From Myxococcales bacterium (lineage in GTDB: Bacteria > Myxococcota_A > Polyangia > Polyangiales > SLQV01): a DNA stretch of 47,718 nt. Of this stretch, positions 17,118-27,087 are shown one piece after another (the stretch's first letter is position 1; each line of letters starts with the position of its first letter). Where the stretch lies: NCBI GenBank assembly GCA_007124745.1, contig SLEO01000151.1, positions 1-47,718 on the forward strand, read 5' to 3'. The position numbers were made by a program, and so were the translations under genes. The notes under the pieces are model-generated. The model was not told the origin of the DNA and made no database searches. It worked only from the letters and a program-made list of their open reading frames with translations.

Positions 17118-20100
17118 CTAGCTGAGGAGGTCGTTGACTTCGGCCTCGGTTAGGCCCTTCAGGGTGGAGCCTTCCGTGCTCATGACCTTGGAGACAAGAT
17201 CGCGCTTCTTTTCGCTTAGGTTGAGGATCTTTTCTTCGACGGTGCCTTCGGCGATTAGACGGTAGACCGATACCACTTTGTTTTGTCCAATGCGGTGGGC
17301 GCGGTCGGTTGCCTGGTCCTCGACGGCAGGGTTCCACCAGGGGTCGTAGTGCACGACGGTGTCCGCGCCCGTCAGATTGAGGCCAGTTCCGCCGGCCTTC
17401 AGCGAGATGAAGAAGATGGGGAAGCTTTCGTCGCTGTTGAACTGCTCCACGAGGTCGGCGCGATTCTTCACCGAGCCGTCGAGATAGAGGTATGGCCAGG
17501 CCTGCTCGTCGGCCACTTCGCGCAGCAGTGTCAGCATCGACACAAACTGAGAGAAGACGAGCACGCGGTGGCCACCCGCTACCGCCTCGCTCATCAACTC
17601 ACGGAAGGCCTGTACTTTGCCGCTTTCGCGTTCGCCCCATTCGCCTTCGATTTTTGTGAGGCGTGGATCACACGCGACTTGGCGCAGGCGCGTGAGTGCG
17701 GTGAGAATCTGAATCTGAGATTTCGCGATGCTCGTCCGCTCCACCTCGTCCATGACCGTCTGGCGCACTTCCCGGAGTATCTGCGAGTAGAGCGCACGCT
17801 GCTCCTCCGCCATCGGAACCACAATGTCCTGAATGATCTTGGGCGGTAGATCCTGGGCGACTTCGCTCTTGAGGCGGCGCAGGACGAAAGGTTTCACCGC
17901 CGCGCGCAAACGCTCCGCAGGCTCGGTCTCACCGCGGTCAATGGGTCGCGCGAAACGCTCTTCAAAGTTGCGCAGCGAACCCAGGCTACCCGGCGAGATA
18001 AAGTCGAAAATGCTCCACACCTCGCTCAACCTGTTTTCGATGGGGGTACCCGTTAGCGCGAGGCGGCGGTCCGAACGGAGGCGCTTGGCGACCTTGGCCG
18101 TCGCGCTCATCGGGTTCTTGATGTACTGCGCCTCGTCGAGAATGACGTAGCCGAAATCGAGTTCGCTCAGCAGTTCCTCGTCGCGCCGGAGCAGCGCGTA
18201 GCTCGTGAGCAGTACGTCACAGGACTCGAGCTGGCTTTGCTGTCCATGTCGACCTGCACCCTGCCAGACCACCGTGCTCAGCGACGGCGCAAAGCGCTTG
18301 ATCTCGCGGTCCCAGTTCGCCACAACGGACGTGGGTGCCACGACCAGATGCGTCTTGCCCTTGAGCTTGGGCTTCACCCACAAGAGCAGCGCGATAGTCT
18401 GCAGGGTCTTGCCGAGACCCATGTCGTCGGCGAGCACGCCGCCCGCACCCTGTTGGTACAGGAACACCAGCCAAGAGAAGCCGCGCTTCTGGTAGGAGCG
18501 CAGCTCCGCCTTGAGGCCGCGGGGCTTGGCGATAAGTTCGACGTTGTCTAACGACTCAAAGCGAGAGAAGAGGGTCTCTGCGTCCTTGGTGACTGTCGAT
18601 TCGCCCACGAGGTCGACGATTTCGCGCACCTTGCCGAGTTGCGAGATAGGCAGCCGCTGGACGTTGCCATCCTGGGTGTAGAGTTCGGTGACTTTCTCCA
18701 GAAGGGTCGCCATCGCATCGTCATCGAGGCGTGCGTAGCTGCCGTCCTGCAATTTCACGAGCTTCTGCTTGCTCTCGAGCGAGGCACGCACCGCGTCCCA
18801 GTCGGCGGCCGCACCACCCACTTCAAAGCGCAGGTCGAAGTCTAGCCAATCGACGCCCGTCCCGACGCGCACCTGGGGCGCCAACGTGCCCGCGTGGACG
18901 CGCGCGCCCACCAAACCTGGCGGCGCCAACTTCTCCCATTCCTTAGGCAGATCTGCGAAGCCCTGCGTCCAAAAGCTGAGCGCGGGCTCACCCTTCAGCA
19001 CCAGCGCATCCATCGCTTCGTCGAACACAAAACCTGCGTCAAATAGCCGCTGGAGCGCCGTCAACTCCACCCCGACATCGCGACGTACGATGCGCGCTTT
19101 CGGGCCCGCCTCGCCGGGTAAAAAGCCCAAAGGCGAAGGCAGTCCGCCTACGGGAATATCGAAGAGCGTATCGCCGTAGCCCGCCCGAAGGGTAGCCACG
19201 ACCTCGAGAATCTCGCCGCGCGCTTCGAAACGAAAGCGCGGTGGCATGTCGAGCACCTCCGCCACCGTTGAGAGATCCGGCAGATCCGTCTGCAAGTAGT
19301 TCGCGAGCTTTGGTGTAAACTCGGCGATAAAACGCGGCAGATCCTCGACGGGGTGCATCAATGCCGGCGAGCGAAAAAGCCGCTGCAACCACACGGGTGA
19401 GAGCGTGGAGGCGATGGGGCGCGCGACGCCCTCGGTGGGCTCAATGTGCCACCCCGGTGTGCCCTCGAACCACACGCCGGTGCCCAGCCCATAGCGCCGC
19501 CCGGCTCCGTTAGGCTGAAACATCACGCGAATGCGCACCGCATCTGACTGCGGCAGGTCGAGTTCGAGACGCGGCTTCAGTTCCTCGTCGGGAAAGCGGA
19601 GTTCCTTCGCGGAAGGCTCGAGAAGCACCGTCCGGCCACGCATGAGCCCCAGCGCTTCGGACGCATCTTCGCCGCGCAGCTCCGCCGACGAAGCCTGTAG
19701 CTTGCCTGCCGCCCGTGACATCAAACGCACCAGACTGCGTTCAGCGCCCTTAACGCCGTCGAAACCCGACAGGGCGTCTGCGAACGAAACGCCCTGGCGA
19801 CTCCCCGAATGGCACGTCATCACCGTAATCGAGGCGGGGCGGACAGTAATGCGGTAGTCGAGACGTAGCGGCTCTGGGCGCTCGTTGAACGGCAACCAAG
19901 CATCCAGCGCATCACGCGCCTCGCGTTGCACACGCCGGCTGCCGCCCCGCGGATTCAGGCGTCCGCGCCTCCCGCCGGGAGTCTCCCCCTTGGCCTTGGC
20001 AGCCGCGTCGCGCTGAGGTCTTTCTTCGCCCTTACCCCGTCCACCCTTGCGCCCGCGCTTGCCGGAGCGGCTCACTTCCCGAACGGCATCAGCGCTGCTT

Positions 20101-20699
20101 TCGTTGACAGAATCGGCTGCTCGTGACCCGCGGACGTGCTCCTGGACAGGCCCGGTGCCGTTCGTCCCTGCGCCACGTCCCGACTCTCCCCGGGACCTAT
20201 TGCCGGAACGCGTGCCCGCAGCATTTGCCTCGCCCACCGCACGCCCGGCCTGCTCTCGCCGGCCATTCGTCCGCCCGTTCTGCGCCGCAGAGGCGCCGCG
20301 TGCGCCACCGTCGGCGGCAGCTCCGTCGCGTTCTGCGCGGCCCGAAGCCTTCAAACACGCGACCACCGCTGCAACGTGCCGGCAATGCTGCGCAGGCCCG
20401 CCCCACTCACTGCACGAACAGCGACTGGTGATCTTACCCGCACCGTCATACGTCACTTCGACCTGGCGCGTTTCATCGGAAGTGCGCCCGCGTATTGACG
20501 CAGAAGCCCTACCCGAATCGAGGCCTTCTAACGTGACCGCGTTGCGGCGCGCATACATACGGCCCCGCAAAAAGGCGCTCGAACCCACAACTTTCTGCGC
20601 GGCTCGGTCGGAAAGACCGGCTGCCCAATCTTTCAAGTTCACCGGACATGCATCGACCGCAGCAGCATCAAGCGCAGCAGCCCCTTCAGGCTTCGTCAT
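17118..20699 (-). CDS. SNF2-family (SWI/SNF) helicase with N-terminal SWIM zinc finger
   Basis: SWIM CSCSEWGGPAQHCRH; helicase motifs ADDMGLGKTLQTIALL, LDEAQYIKNP, TGTPIENRL, SLKAGGTGLNLTGADTVVHYDPWWNPAVEDQATDRAHRIGQ. ATG at 20699 preferred over 20816. Confidence 0.93.
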   Translation of the reverse strand: MTKPEGAAALDAAAVDACPVNLKDWAAGLSDRAAQKVVGSSAFLRGRMYARRNAVTLEGLDSGRASASIRGRTSDETRQVEVTYDGAGKITSRCSCSEWGGPAQHCRHVAAVVACLKASGRAERDGAAADGGARGASAAQNGRTNGRREQAGRAVGEANAAGTRSGNRSRGESGRGAGTNGTGPVQEHVRGSRAADSVNESSADAVREVSRSGKRGRKGGRGKGEERPQRDAAAKAKGETPGGRRGRLNPRGGSRRVQREARDALDAWLPFNERPEPLRLDYRITVRPASITVMTCHSGSRQGVSFADALSGFDGVKGAERSLVRLMSRAAGKLQASSAELRGEDASEALGLMRGRTVLLEPSAKELRFPDEELKPRLELDLPQSDAVRIRVMFQPNGAGRRYGLGTGVWFEGTPGWHIEPTEGVARPIASTLSPVWLQRLFRSPALMHPVEDLPRFIAEFTPKLANYLQTDLPDLSTVAEVLDMPPRFRFEARGEILEVVATLRAGYGDTLFDIPVGGLPSPLGFLPGEAGPKARIVRRDVGVELTALQRLFDAGFVFDEAMDALVLKGEPALSFWTQGFADLPKEWEKLAPPGLVGARVHAGTLAPQVRVGTGVDWLDFDLRFEVGGAAADWDAVRASLESKQKLVKLQDGSYARLDDDAMATLLEKVTELYTQDGNVQRLPISQLGKVREIVDLVGESTVTKDAETLFSRFESLDNVELIAKPRGLKAELRSYQKRGFSWLVFLYQQGAGGVLADDMGLGKTLQTIALLLWVKPKLKGKTHLVVAPTSVVANWDREIKRFAPSLSTVVWQGAGRHGQQSQLESCDVLLTSYALLRRDEELLSELDFGYVILDEAQYIKNPMSATAKVAKRLRSDRRLALTGTPIENRLSEVWSIFDFISPGSLGSLRNFEERFARPIDRGETEPAERLRAAVKPFVLRRLKSEVAQDLPPKIIQDIVVPMAEEQRALYSQILREVRQTVMDEVERTSIAKSQIQILTALTRLRQVACDPRLTKIEGEWGERESGKVQAFRELMSEAVAGGHRVLVFSQFVSMLTLLREVADEQAWPYLYLDGSVKNRADLVEQFNSDESFPIFFISLKAGGTGLNLTGADTVVHYDPWWNPAVEDQATDRAHRIGQNKVVSVYRLIAEGTVEEKILNLSEKKRDLVSKVMSTEGSTLKGLTEAEVNDLLS

Positions 20700-21182
20700 A
20701 CTTTCACAATCTCCCCCACGCGTTCGCACCCCAGTAAGTGCACACAGATCCGAAATGATTCTGGGTTTGCGGACCGCACAGGAATTCTCATTGTAGAGAG
20801 ATCTTCCTAAACACAAACGTCGTTACCGCTAACAAGTTCAATGATGAGGGCACCCGAGCGAAGCTCGTGGTTCTCGGCGCCCGATGGCGAACATACAATC
20901 CGAACGTCAAGCTTCAGCGTAGCGAAGGAGCAGCCGAGCCCCGAAGGAAGCTCAAGGGTCTTAGAGACCTCAGTGCCTGCTTGAAACTGATGGACGGCGT
21001 AAGCGCATCCAGACCAGTTCACTTCAGCTGAAGAACAAAGCACGGAGGCCAGAGGAGGCGCCTGAGTTCCGTGCCTTGTGCGTTGAGTATGCACGCCAAG
21101 AAATACGATTGCAAGGGCTCTTCAACCAAATCCTGCGCACAAACACAAATTACGGACGAACGCGTGCCGCCTGCAATGACCG

Positions 21183-23768
21183 CTATAGGCGCTCAACCTG
21201 CACAAGAGCGGGGTCGATCAGTGGCGTGGGCGCCGGACCGGAAACGAGCCAGAGCTGGTGAATCGCGCGGGTGACAGCGATGTGCAGCAGATGCCGGCTC
21301 TCCGCCTCGGTATCGTATCGGCTCGCATCCGCATCCGCCACTATGACGTAGTCAAACTCAAGACCGCGGACCTGCGCCACATCCACTACATCGATACCCG
21401 GCTTGAAGCTAAACTCTTCGTCGCTGATGTAACGCATGCGCGCGACTTCGCAGCGTACCAACGCCGCATAAAGACGCTCTGCGTCAGCGGGATGCCGTGT
21501 AATGACCGCCACCGTCGCATGCGGTTCGGCTTGCATAAGTAGCCTGAGCGCCTGACCGAGATGCGCCACGGCCTCGCCGAACTCGTCAAAGATCAGGTGG
21601 CTAATGGGCACACCCTCCCGAAGCGATTCGCGGTCGTGATAGCGGTCAAGATCACCAAGAATTGACGTCGCAAGGCGGGCCACCGGTGCCGTTGCACGAT
21701 AGGAAATCTTCAGTGCTGCGATGGAACGCACGCCGATACCCGCGGCCGAGAGCGTCTTCTCCCAACCTTCGTCGGGCACGGCATCGTCTCCGCTCACGAA
21801 ACGCTGTCGCTGAGCACGGTCGCCCGCAAAGGTAACGCTCGGTGGGCTGCCACTCGCACTGACCACCAGCGCAAGCTCGACTGCCGTAAGGTCCTGGGCC
21901 TCATCGGCAAAGATGTGGGCCAACGCCTGTAGCTTCTCGCTCGCGCTTAGCGCTCGGCCCACCCACACCAGCAACGCGGCGTCCGCCGAAGAGAGAGCCA
22001 GCGGCTCCATCTCGTAGGCGCCGCCCTGCGCTTCGTCACGCGCCGCGAACTCGCGGAGCAAGCGCGAACCATCCGCGGCGAGACGCCCGGGGAGCGTCTC
22101 AAGTTTTGTGCCCGCAACGCCCGTAGTCGCCAGAGCCCGCCGCATGCGCGTACTGTCGCCAAGCACATGCCCGAGGACCCGGTAAGGCTTGTCGATCTCC
22201 GCGACCACGGCCTTGATGGTGCGCCCCAGTACCTGAGACGCACTCGGCGCCACACCGCGCGCGCCAGCGAGTGTCTCCGTCAGGTCTTCAAGGCGCTGGA
22301 CTAGAGGTTGCCCTGCGCTGGCCGCCCAGGCTTCGTCGCAGCTACGGACCGCTGCGGATGCGAGCGCGGACTCCAAGCGCGCAACGAGTTCACCTGTGTA
22401 CTCCCGCAAGGCTATCAGTGCCGCCGCGGAGGATTTCGCCATCTCCACATCGGCGTAGCCGTGCTGTGAGCGTTCGACCTTGCGGCCCGGAACCAGGCGA
22501 GAGGCCTGGTGAAAGAGCCAGTCCTCGAAGACTTCGATGCGCGTGCCCACGACCCCGAGCGCCGGGAGCACCAGCTCGATATAGCGCTGAAGGGCGCGGG
22601 ACGATACGAGAACGAGTAGCTTGTCCGGTGCGAAACGCTTCGGGTTTTGAAAGCTCAGGTAGGCCAAGCGATGGAGTCCTACGGTGGTCTTTCCACTACC
22701 CGCACCCCCCTGAATCGTGACGACCTGGTCGTCCGGCCGCGCGATCACACGGAACTGCTCCGGTGACATAAGACCGGTGACCTCGCTCAAGCGGCGGTCT
22801 TCGCTCGGGCTGTCCGCGCCAACTCCGAGGCCGCTGACCGGCGCCAGGGTGTCTGGACGCAATGCCGCGCCTTGCCCACCTTTGAGTTCGCCGCCGGGAC
22901 GGGGCCGAGCACGCCAGACATCGCCTTGGCGCTCGAACACATCGCTTTCACTGGCGACGCGATGGAGCAAGCCGCGGCGAATCGTGAGCGAACGCTTGAG
23001 ACGTACGGTCCCATGCGTCTCACGGTCACCGAATACCTCATCGAACTCGTCGCCCTCTGCTGCCGAGAAATAGAGACGGCTCACGGGTGCGTGGCGCCAG
23101 TCCACGATCCGAAGCCCGCGCCTAACGTCGATGAGGGTAGCCCGACCGATCAGAATTTCTCTGACACGCGTCCCCTCATCGAGTACCAGCCGTCCGAAGT
23201 ACGGGTTCGCTGGATCGACGCCAGGCCCTGCTGAACGATTCGCTAGGCGACGGTTCAACAACCCCTGGAGGCGCTCCATGTCCTCGATGAGCGGCGGAAG
23301 GTCCTCGCCACGCGCTTCCTTGATCTGGTCACGCAACGAGATGAGCTGCGCGTTGTACTCGGCGGCGAGCGTCTGCGCTTCCTGGGGGGCGGCGTCCGCA
23401 AGTGCTGAAATGACCCGAGCCAAGACCTCGAGTTCCACTCGAACGTTCTCGGCTATGCCAGCTGAGGGGCCAGCTGAGGGGCCAGCCGAGGGGCCAGCTG
23501 AGGTGCCAGCTGCGGTGCCACTTGCGGTGCCACTTGCAGTGTGAGCTGCGGGGCGAGCCGCAGTAGCTACGTCGCGCACGTCCGGGGATCCGACGGGCGC
23601 AGCGCCGACGCTTAAACGTTCATCCGTTTTTGAAGTGTCGCCGGTGGAGCGATGAGGGGCGCGATCCGCGCTGGCTTTAGTCATGGTTGAGCTGGGTAGC
23701 GCTGAGGCTGCGTGGTCGCGACGAAGGGGGGCCGAACCTCTGTCCAGCCAGCCTATTCTCACGCTCAA
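21183..23768 (-). CDS. UvrD-like SF1 helicase, HelD-type
   Basis: VTIQGGAGSGKTTVGLHRLAYL, HIFADEAQDLTAVELAL, VRGLEFDYVIVADAD, LHIAVTRAIHQLWLVSG. TTG start overlaps the argA stop (TTGA); ATG at 23683 is an alternative. Confidence 0.85.
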   Translation of the reverse strand: MSVRIGWLDRGSAPLRRDHAASALPSSTMTKASADRAPHRSTGDTSKTDERLSVGAAPVGSPDVRDVATAARPAAHTASGTASGTAAGTSAGPSAGPSAGPSAGIAENVRVELEVLARVISALADAAPQEAQTLAAEYNAQLISLRDQIKEARGEDLPPLIEDMERLQGLLNRRLANRSAGPGVDPANPYFGRLVLDEGTRVREILIGRATLIDVRRGLRIVDWRHAPVSRLYFSAAEGDEFDEVFGDRETHGTVRLKRSLTIRRGLLHRVASESDVFERQGDVWRARPRPGGELKGGQGAALRPDTLAPVSGLGVGADSPSEDRRLSEVTGLMSPEQFRVIARPDDQVVTIQGGAGSGKTTVGLHRLAYLSFQNPKRFAPDKLLVLVSSRALQRYIELVLPALGVVGTRIEVFEDWLFHQASRLVPGRKVERSQHGYADVEMAKSSAAALIALREYTGELVARLESALASAAVRSCDEAWAASAGQPLVQRLEDLTETLAGARGVAPSASQVLGRTIKAVVAEIDKPYRVLGHVLGDSTRMRRALATTGVAGTKLETLPGRLAADGSRLLREFAARDEAQGGAYEMEPLALSSADAALLVWVGRALSASEKLQALAHIFADEAQDLTAVELALVVSASGSPPSVTFAGDRAQRQRFVSGDDAVPDEGWEKTLSAAGIGVRSIAALKISYRATAPVARLATSILGDLDRYHDRESLREGVPISHLIFDEFGEAVAHLGQALRLLMQAEPHATVAVITRHPADAERLYAALVRCEVARMRYISDEEFSFKPGIDVVDVAQVRGLEFDYVIVADADASRYDTEAESRHLLHIAVTRAIHQLWLVSGPAPTPLIDPALVQVERL
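23459..23566. repeat. 12-bp tandem repeat, about 9 units, in frame near the helD 5' end
   Basis: CAGCTGAGGGGC x2, CAGCCGAGGGGC, CAGCTGAGGTGC, CAGCTGCGGTGC, CACTTGCGGTGC, CACTTGCAGTGT, GAGCTGCGGGGC, GAGCCGCAGTAG; protein TASGTASGTAAGTSAGPSAGPSAGPSAG. Confidence 0.95.
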
Positions 23769-25228
23769 AGCGTTGAAGGATCGGGGTCAATGGTTTCCGA
23801 GCGCGGGGCCGCACTTTCAGGGTCCACGGCTCTAGGTTCTACGGCGTCAGGACCTACGGCAGAACGCCCCCTCAAGCCTTGGCCAGCCCGACCGACGCTC
23901 GCCACGCCAGCGGTCACCCCGGCAGCCGGCAGGTCGCGAACCAGCAGCCAGGATGGCCGCAGAGGAGCCAACGCATCTTGACCGAAAAGCGCCGCTTCGT
24001 CAGGGGTCGCACGGCGAAAACCCTGCGAAAGGAACCAGTGTTCGGTCTGCGTAGTGCGCAGTCCTAGACGTAACAGGCCCTGACGCTGAGCCTCTTCTGA
24101 TGCAAAAGCGACCACTTGCGCCGCCAAACCGCGACCCCGATAAGCGGGGTGCACCGCGAGCGCACTTACCGCGAGAAGGCCGCTACCGGGCTCCTCCGTC
24201 AGGGCGGCGGTGGCGACCACTAAGCCGTCGCGCACGACAACGATGTAGCGCCCGAGTGTGCTGCGAAGCTGTCGGCGCGTGCGGGGGACGACGGTGCCGT
24301 GACTCGCCTCCTGCTTCAGGAGCAAGGTGATGCCGGGAATGTCGCTAGGACGCGCACGCCGAACCACGTCGTAGGGCGAGGCGGAGACCAGCACCCCCGA
24401 ACCGTCGCGGCTAAAGAGCTCCGCCAGCAGCGCACCATCCAACGCGCCGTCGACCACGTGGGCCCGCCGCACCCCTTCGCGCACGGCTTCTTTGGCGGCC
24501 AGCAACGCAGCCTTGAGCTCGACATCGTGTTCCTCGCCAGCTAGGGTTTCTGCCTGCTCGGGGGTCACGTGGCCGCCTTGCGTCTCGTAGCGCTGGCGGA
24601 GCGCGCTAGCCTCCGGCGCCAACACGACGAGCTTCTCCGCCTGGAGGCGCGCTGCAATCGCGCCGCCAAGGGCGTGCGCCGAAAGGTTGAAGACCTCGCC
24701 GGTCAGCGAAAAGCCTAGCGGGGGCAGCAGCACCATGTCTCCCGCCGCCAATGCCTGACGAATGCCATTCTGATCGACGTCGAGCACGCGCCCCGAGAAG
24801 CCGAAATCGGTGCCGTCGATGAGTCCCATCGGCCGGGCTTCCACGAAGTTACCGGTGCGCACGTGCATCTGTGCCCCCGCCATGGGCGAGCCGACGAGGC
24901 GTTGGGAAAGCCCTCCCATCAACTGCATAAGGAGCGCACCCGCCGCCGCTTGCAGCTCATGCAGGGCGGATTCGTCCGTCACGCGAACGCCCCCAACGAG
25001 GGTGGATGCGATGCCGCGTTCCTCAAGCCGTTGTTCGAGCTGCGCACGTGCCCCGAACACGAGGACGACGCGCACGCCCATGGCGTGCAACAGAGCGATA
25101 TCGCCGAGCAACGCAGCCTGGCTTGCGGACGCCAGTACACTGCCCGGCGCCACCACGACGAATGTCCGACCTCGGTGCGCGTGAATGTAGGGCGCGGCGT
25201 CCCTTAGGCTTTGAAGAAAATGGCTCAT
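23765..25228 (-). CDS. argA: N-acetylglutamate synthase (amino-acid N-acetyltransferase; AAK kinase fold plus GNAT)
   Basis: N-terminal AAK domain (DIALLHAMGVRVVLVFGARAQLEQRL), C-terminal GNAT (VHPAYRGRGLAAQVVAFASEEAQRQGLLRLGLRTTQTEHWFLSQGF). Confidence 0.9.
   Translation of the reverse strand: MSHFLQSLRDAAPYIHAHRGRTFVVVAPGSVLASASQAALLGDIALLHAMGVRVVLVFGARAQLEQRLEERGIASTLVGGVRVTDESALHELQAAAGALLMQLMGGLSQRLVGSPMAGAQMHVRTGNFVEARPMGLIDGTDFGFSGRVLDVDQNGIRQALAAGDMVLLPPLGFSLTGEVFNLSAHALGGAIAARLQAEKLVVLAPEASALRQRYETQGGHVTPEQAETLAGEEHDVELKAALLAAKEAVREGVRRAHVVDGALDGALLAELFSRDGSGVLVSASPYDVVRRARPSDIPGITLLLKQEASHGTVVPRTRRQLRSTLGRYIVVVRDGLVVATAALTEEPGSGLLAVSALAVHPAYRGRGLAAQVVAFASEEAQRQGLLRLGLRTTQTEHWFLSQGFRRATPDEAALFGQDALAPLRPSWLLVRDLPAAGVTAGVASVGRAGQGLRGRSAVGPDAVEPRAVDPESAAPRSETIDPDPSTL
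23817..23861. repeat. 3 x 15-bp degenerate tandem repeat in the argA 3' end
   Basis: TCAGGGTCCACGGCT / CTAGGTTCTACGGCG / TCAGGACCTACGGCA. Confidence 0.75.
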
Positions 25229-26403
25229 GGCTGGGTTATCTCGCCTGGCTGACCCGGCTCGTTCCGGGCGCCCTCCCGCAGGGCAACGAACCAGCGGCCG
25301 ACCCCCACTTGCTGCATCCGAACGAGCGCACGGGGCGCTTCGAGCGCGTGCTCGAGGGACGTCTTGCGCTCCTTGAGCCAGCCGCTGACCGGCTCAAGCA
25401 AGCCTCCTTGCGCGGGCTCGGCGAAAAGCTGCCAGTGCCGCCCGAAGGTGAGGAGTAGCGCGTCTTGCGCCGTGAACCAGCGTTCGGGCGCTAGAAGCGC
25501 TTCGCGCGCGAGGACACCGTGGGGCGCATAGAGCGTGACCCGGAGTTCGTGCACGAGTGCCCGCTGCGACGCCGCACCTGCCTGATCTTGAGAGTGCGGC
25601 AGCGGACGTTGGGCGGACCCCCGTAGCCTTTCAAGCGCAGACGGGGCGTAGTTTTCCCACCAGCGTTGCCAGAGCAGGTCCGCCGCGCGCGCTGGCCCCG
25701 TAGGCCCTTGGGCTGAACGCCAGACCTGCAGGGTCTCGCCAAACCAAAGCTCGACGCGCGTCACCACTTCCGGACCCAAGGACTCCATTTCAAACTCCGT
25801 GTCCTGCGCTTCAGGGACGGAGGGAAGTCGGGCCGCGGCCGCCGCCGGTGTCGCCGCTAGACGGTAGCTTAGGTCAACGCTTTTGCGACCACGCTGTCGC
25901 GACGCCCGCTGCGCCAGCGCAGCGGCGAGGCGGTCGACACCAGGGCCCGGCCGCTCAGGCAACCTTCGCCGCAACTCACAGCACGCCCCGCGCCGCTCCC
26001 ACAGCACGAAGGCCGTTCCGGATACGCACTCAAGCGGCACATCACCGCACCTGACCGCGGCAAGTTGCCTAGGCGCTGTCCCGCAGGCACCGCCGGCTGC
26101 CGCCAAAAGCACGCGAGCCGGCGTCGTAGCGCCGGAACATTCACCCGATGCCGTCACCCAGGCCGTAGGTAGAGTGTTCGCGCTATGTTGGGCGTCAGCG
26201 GAGCCGTATCTGCCATCCACCTCGCCGCTTGATGCCCGCTCGGAGGTGCAAGGTCCGCAGTGCAGGACGCCGCTGCTGAGTGCCATGAGTACCAGCCTTC
26301 GCCGCGCCCGACCCCCGGCCACACCGCGGCGACAGCGCAACCGTCGCCGCGCGCCAGCCCGCGCCCGATGCGCCGATCTATCTTTCACGTGTGGACCCTG
26401 CAA
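25225..26403 (-). CDS. Hypothetical protein, possibly exported, translationally coupled to argA
   Basis: Long ORF with hydrophobic N-terminal stretch RRRLVLMALSSGVLHCGPC; stop overlaps the argA ATG (ATGA). Confidence 0.6.
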   Translation of the reverse strand: MQGPHVKDRSAHRARAGARRRLRCRRGVAGGRARRRLVLMALSSGVLHCGPCTSERASSGEVDGRYGSADAQHSANTLPTAWVTASGECSGATTPARVLLAAAGGACGTAPRQLAAVRCGDVPLECVSGTAFVLWERRGACCELRRRLPERPGPGVDRLAAALAQRASRQRGRKSVDLSYRLAATPAAAAARLPSVPEAQDTEFEMESLGPEVVTRVELWFGETLQVWRSAQGPTGPARAADLLWQRWWENYAPSALERLRGSAQRPLPHSQDQAGAASQRALVHELRVTLYAPHGVLAREALLAPERWFTAQDALLLTFGRHWQLFAEPAQGGLLEPVSGWLKERKTSLEHALEAPRALVRMQQVGVGRWFVALREGARNEPGQPGEITQP

Positions 26404-26458
26404 CAGACTGCAGAAGCTAGCGTATGCACCCGGAAGCTCAACGCACTAGACTTAGCGG

Positions 26459-27079
26459 ATGGTGCGGACGCCCATCTCTCCGCCCGGCGGCGCGGCCAGC
26501 TCCGGCGGCTCGAAAGCCAAGCCTCTCCCGACGAGCGAGGCGTCCGCGCTCGCTTCCGACGGACGACCCCGGCTGCGGGCTCGCAGCCACGCCGAAGCTT
26601 TCCACGTTGTCCTCATCGAGCCTGAGATACCGCCCAATACCGGTGCCGTTGCCCGCACGTGTGCGGCGACGGGCGCCACGCTGCACCTTGTGGGACCAAT
26701 GGGCTTCGAGGTTAGCGAGCGCGCTGTGCGGCGGGCGGGACTCGACTACTGGCATCTCGTCGACGTACGCGTCTACGAAAACAGCGAAGTATTTCTGGCC
26801 CAGGTCCCGGAGGCGCGGCTTCGCCTCTTCACGACGGAAAGCGCCACCAACCTCTTCGACACCAACGGCACCGCACCCTTGAGACCCGGCGACTACTTGG
26901 TGTTTGGCAAAGAATCGACAGGTCTTGACCCAAGCTGGGTCGCTCGCTTTCCCAACCAAGCCGTTTCCATCCCCATGCCTGGGCCGATTCGCAGCCTAAA
27001 CCTAAGCAACGCGGTTGCCATCGCCCTCTACGAAGGCCTGCGCCAGAGCGGGACGCTGGACTCAGCCTTCCTTGGCTAA
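26459..27079 (+). CDS. trmL: tRNA (cytidine(34)-2'-O)-methyltransferase TrmL-like (SpoU/TrmH)
   Basis: EPEIPPNTGAVARTCAATGATLHLVGPMGFEVSERAVRRAGLDYW, LVFGKESTGLD, PMPGPIRSLNLSNAVAIALYE. Confidence 0.92.
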   Translation: MVRTPISPPGGAASSGGSKAKPLPTSEASALASDGRPRLRARSHAEAFHVVLIEPEIPPNTGAVARTCAATGATLHLVGPMGFEVSERAVRRAGLDYWHLVDVRVYENSEVFLAQVPEARLRLFTTESATNLFDTNGTAPLRPGDYLVFGKESTGLDPSWVARFPNQAVSIPMPGPIRSLNLSNAVAIALYEGLRQSGTLDSAFLG

Positions 27080-27087
27080 TCGAGAAG

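Noticed and set aside
23459-23566. Considered as a CRISPR-like array
   Set aside because: Units are contiguous 12-mers with no spacers, in frame within a coding region; a minisatellite, not CRISPR.
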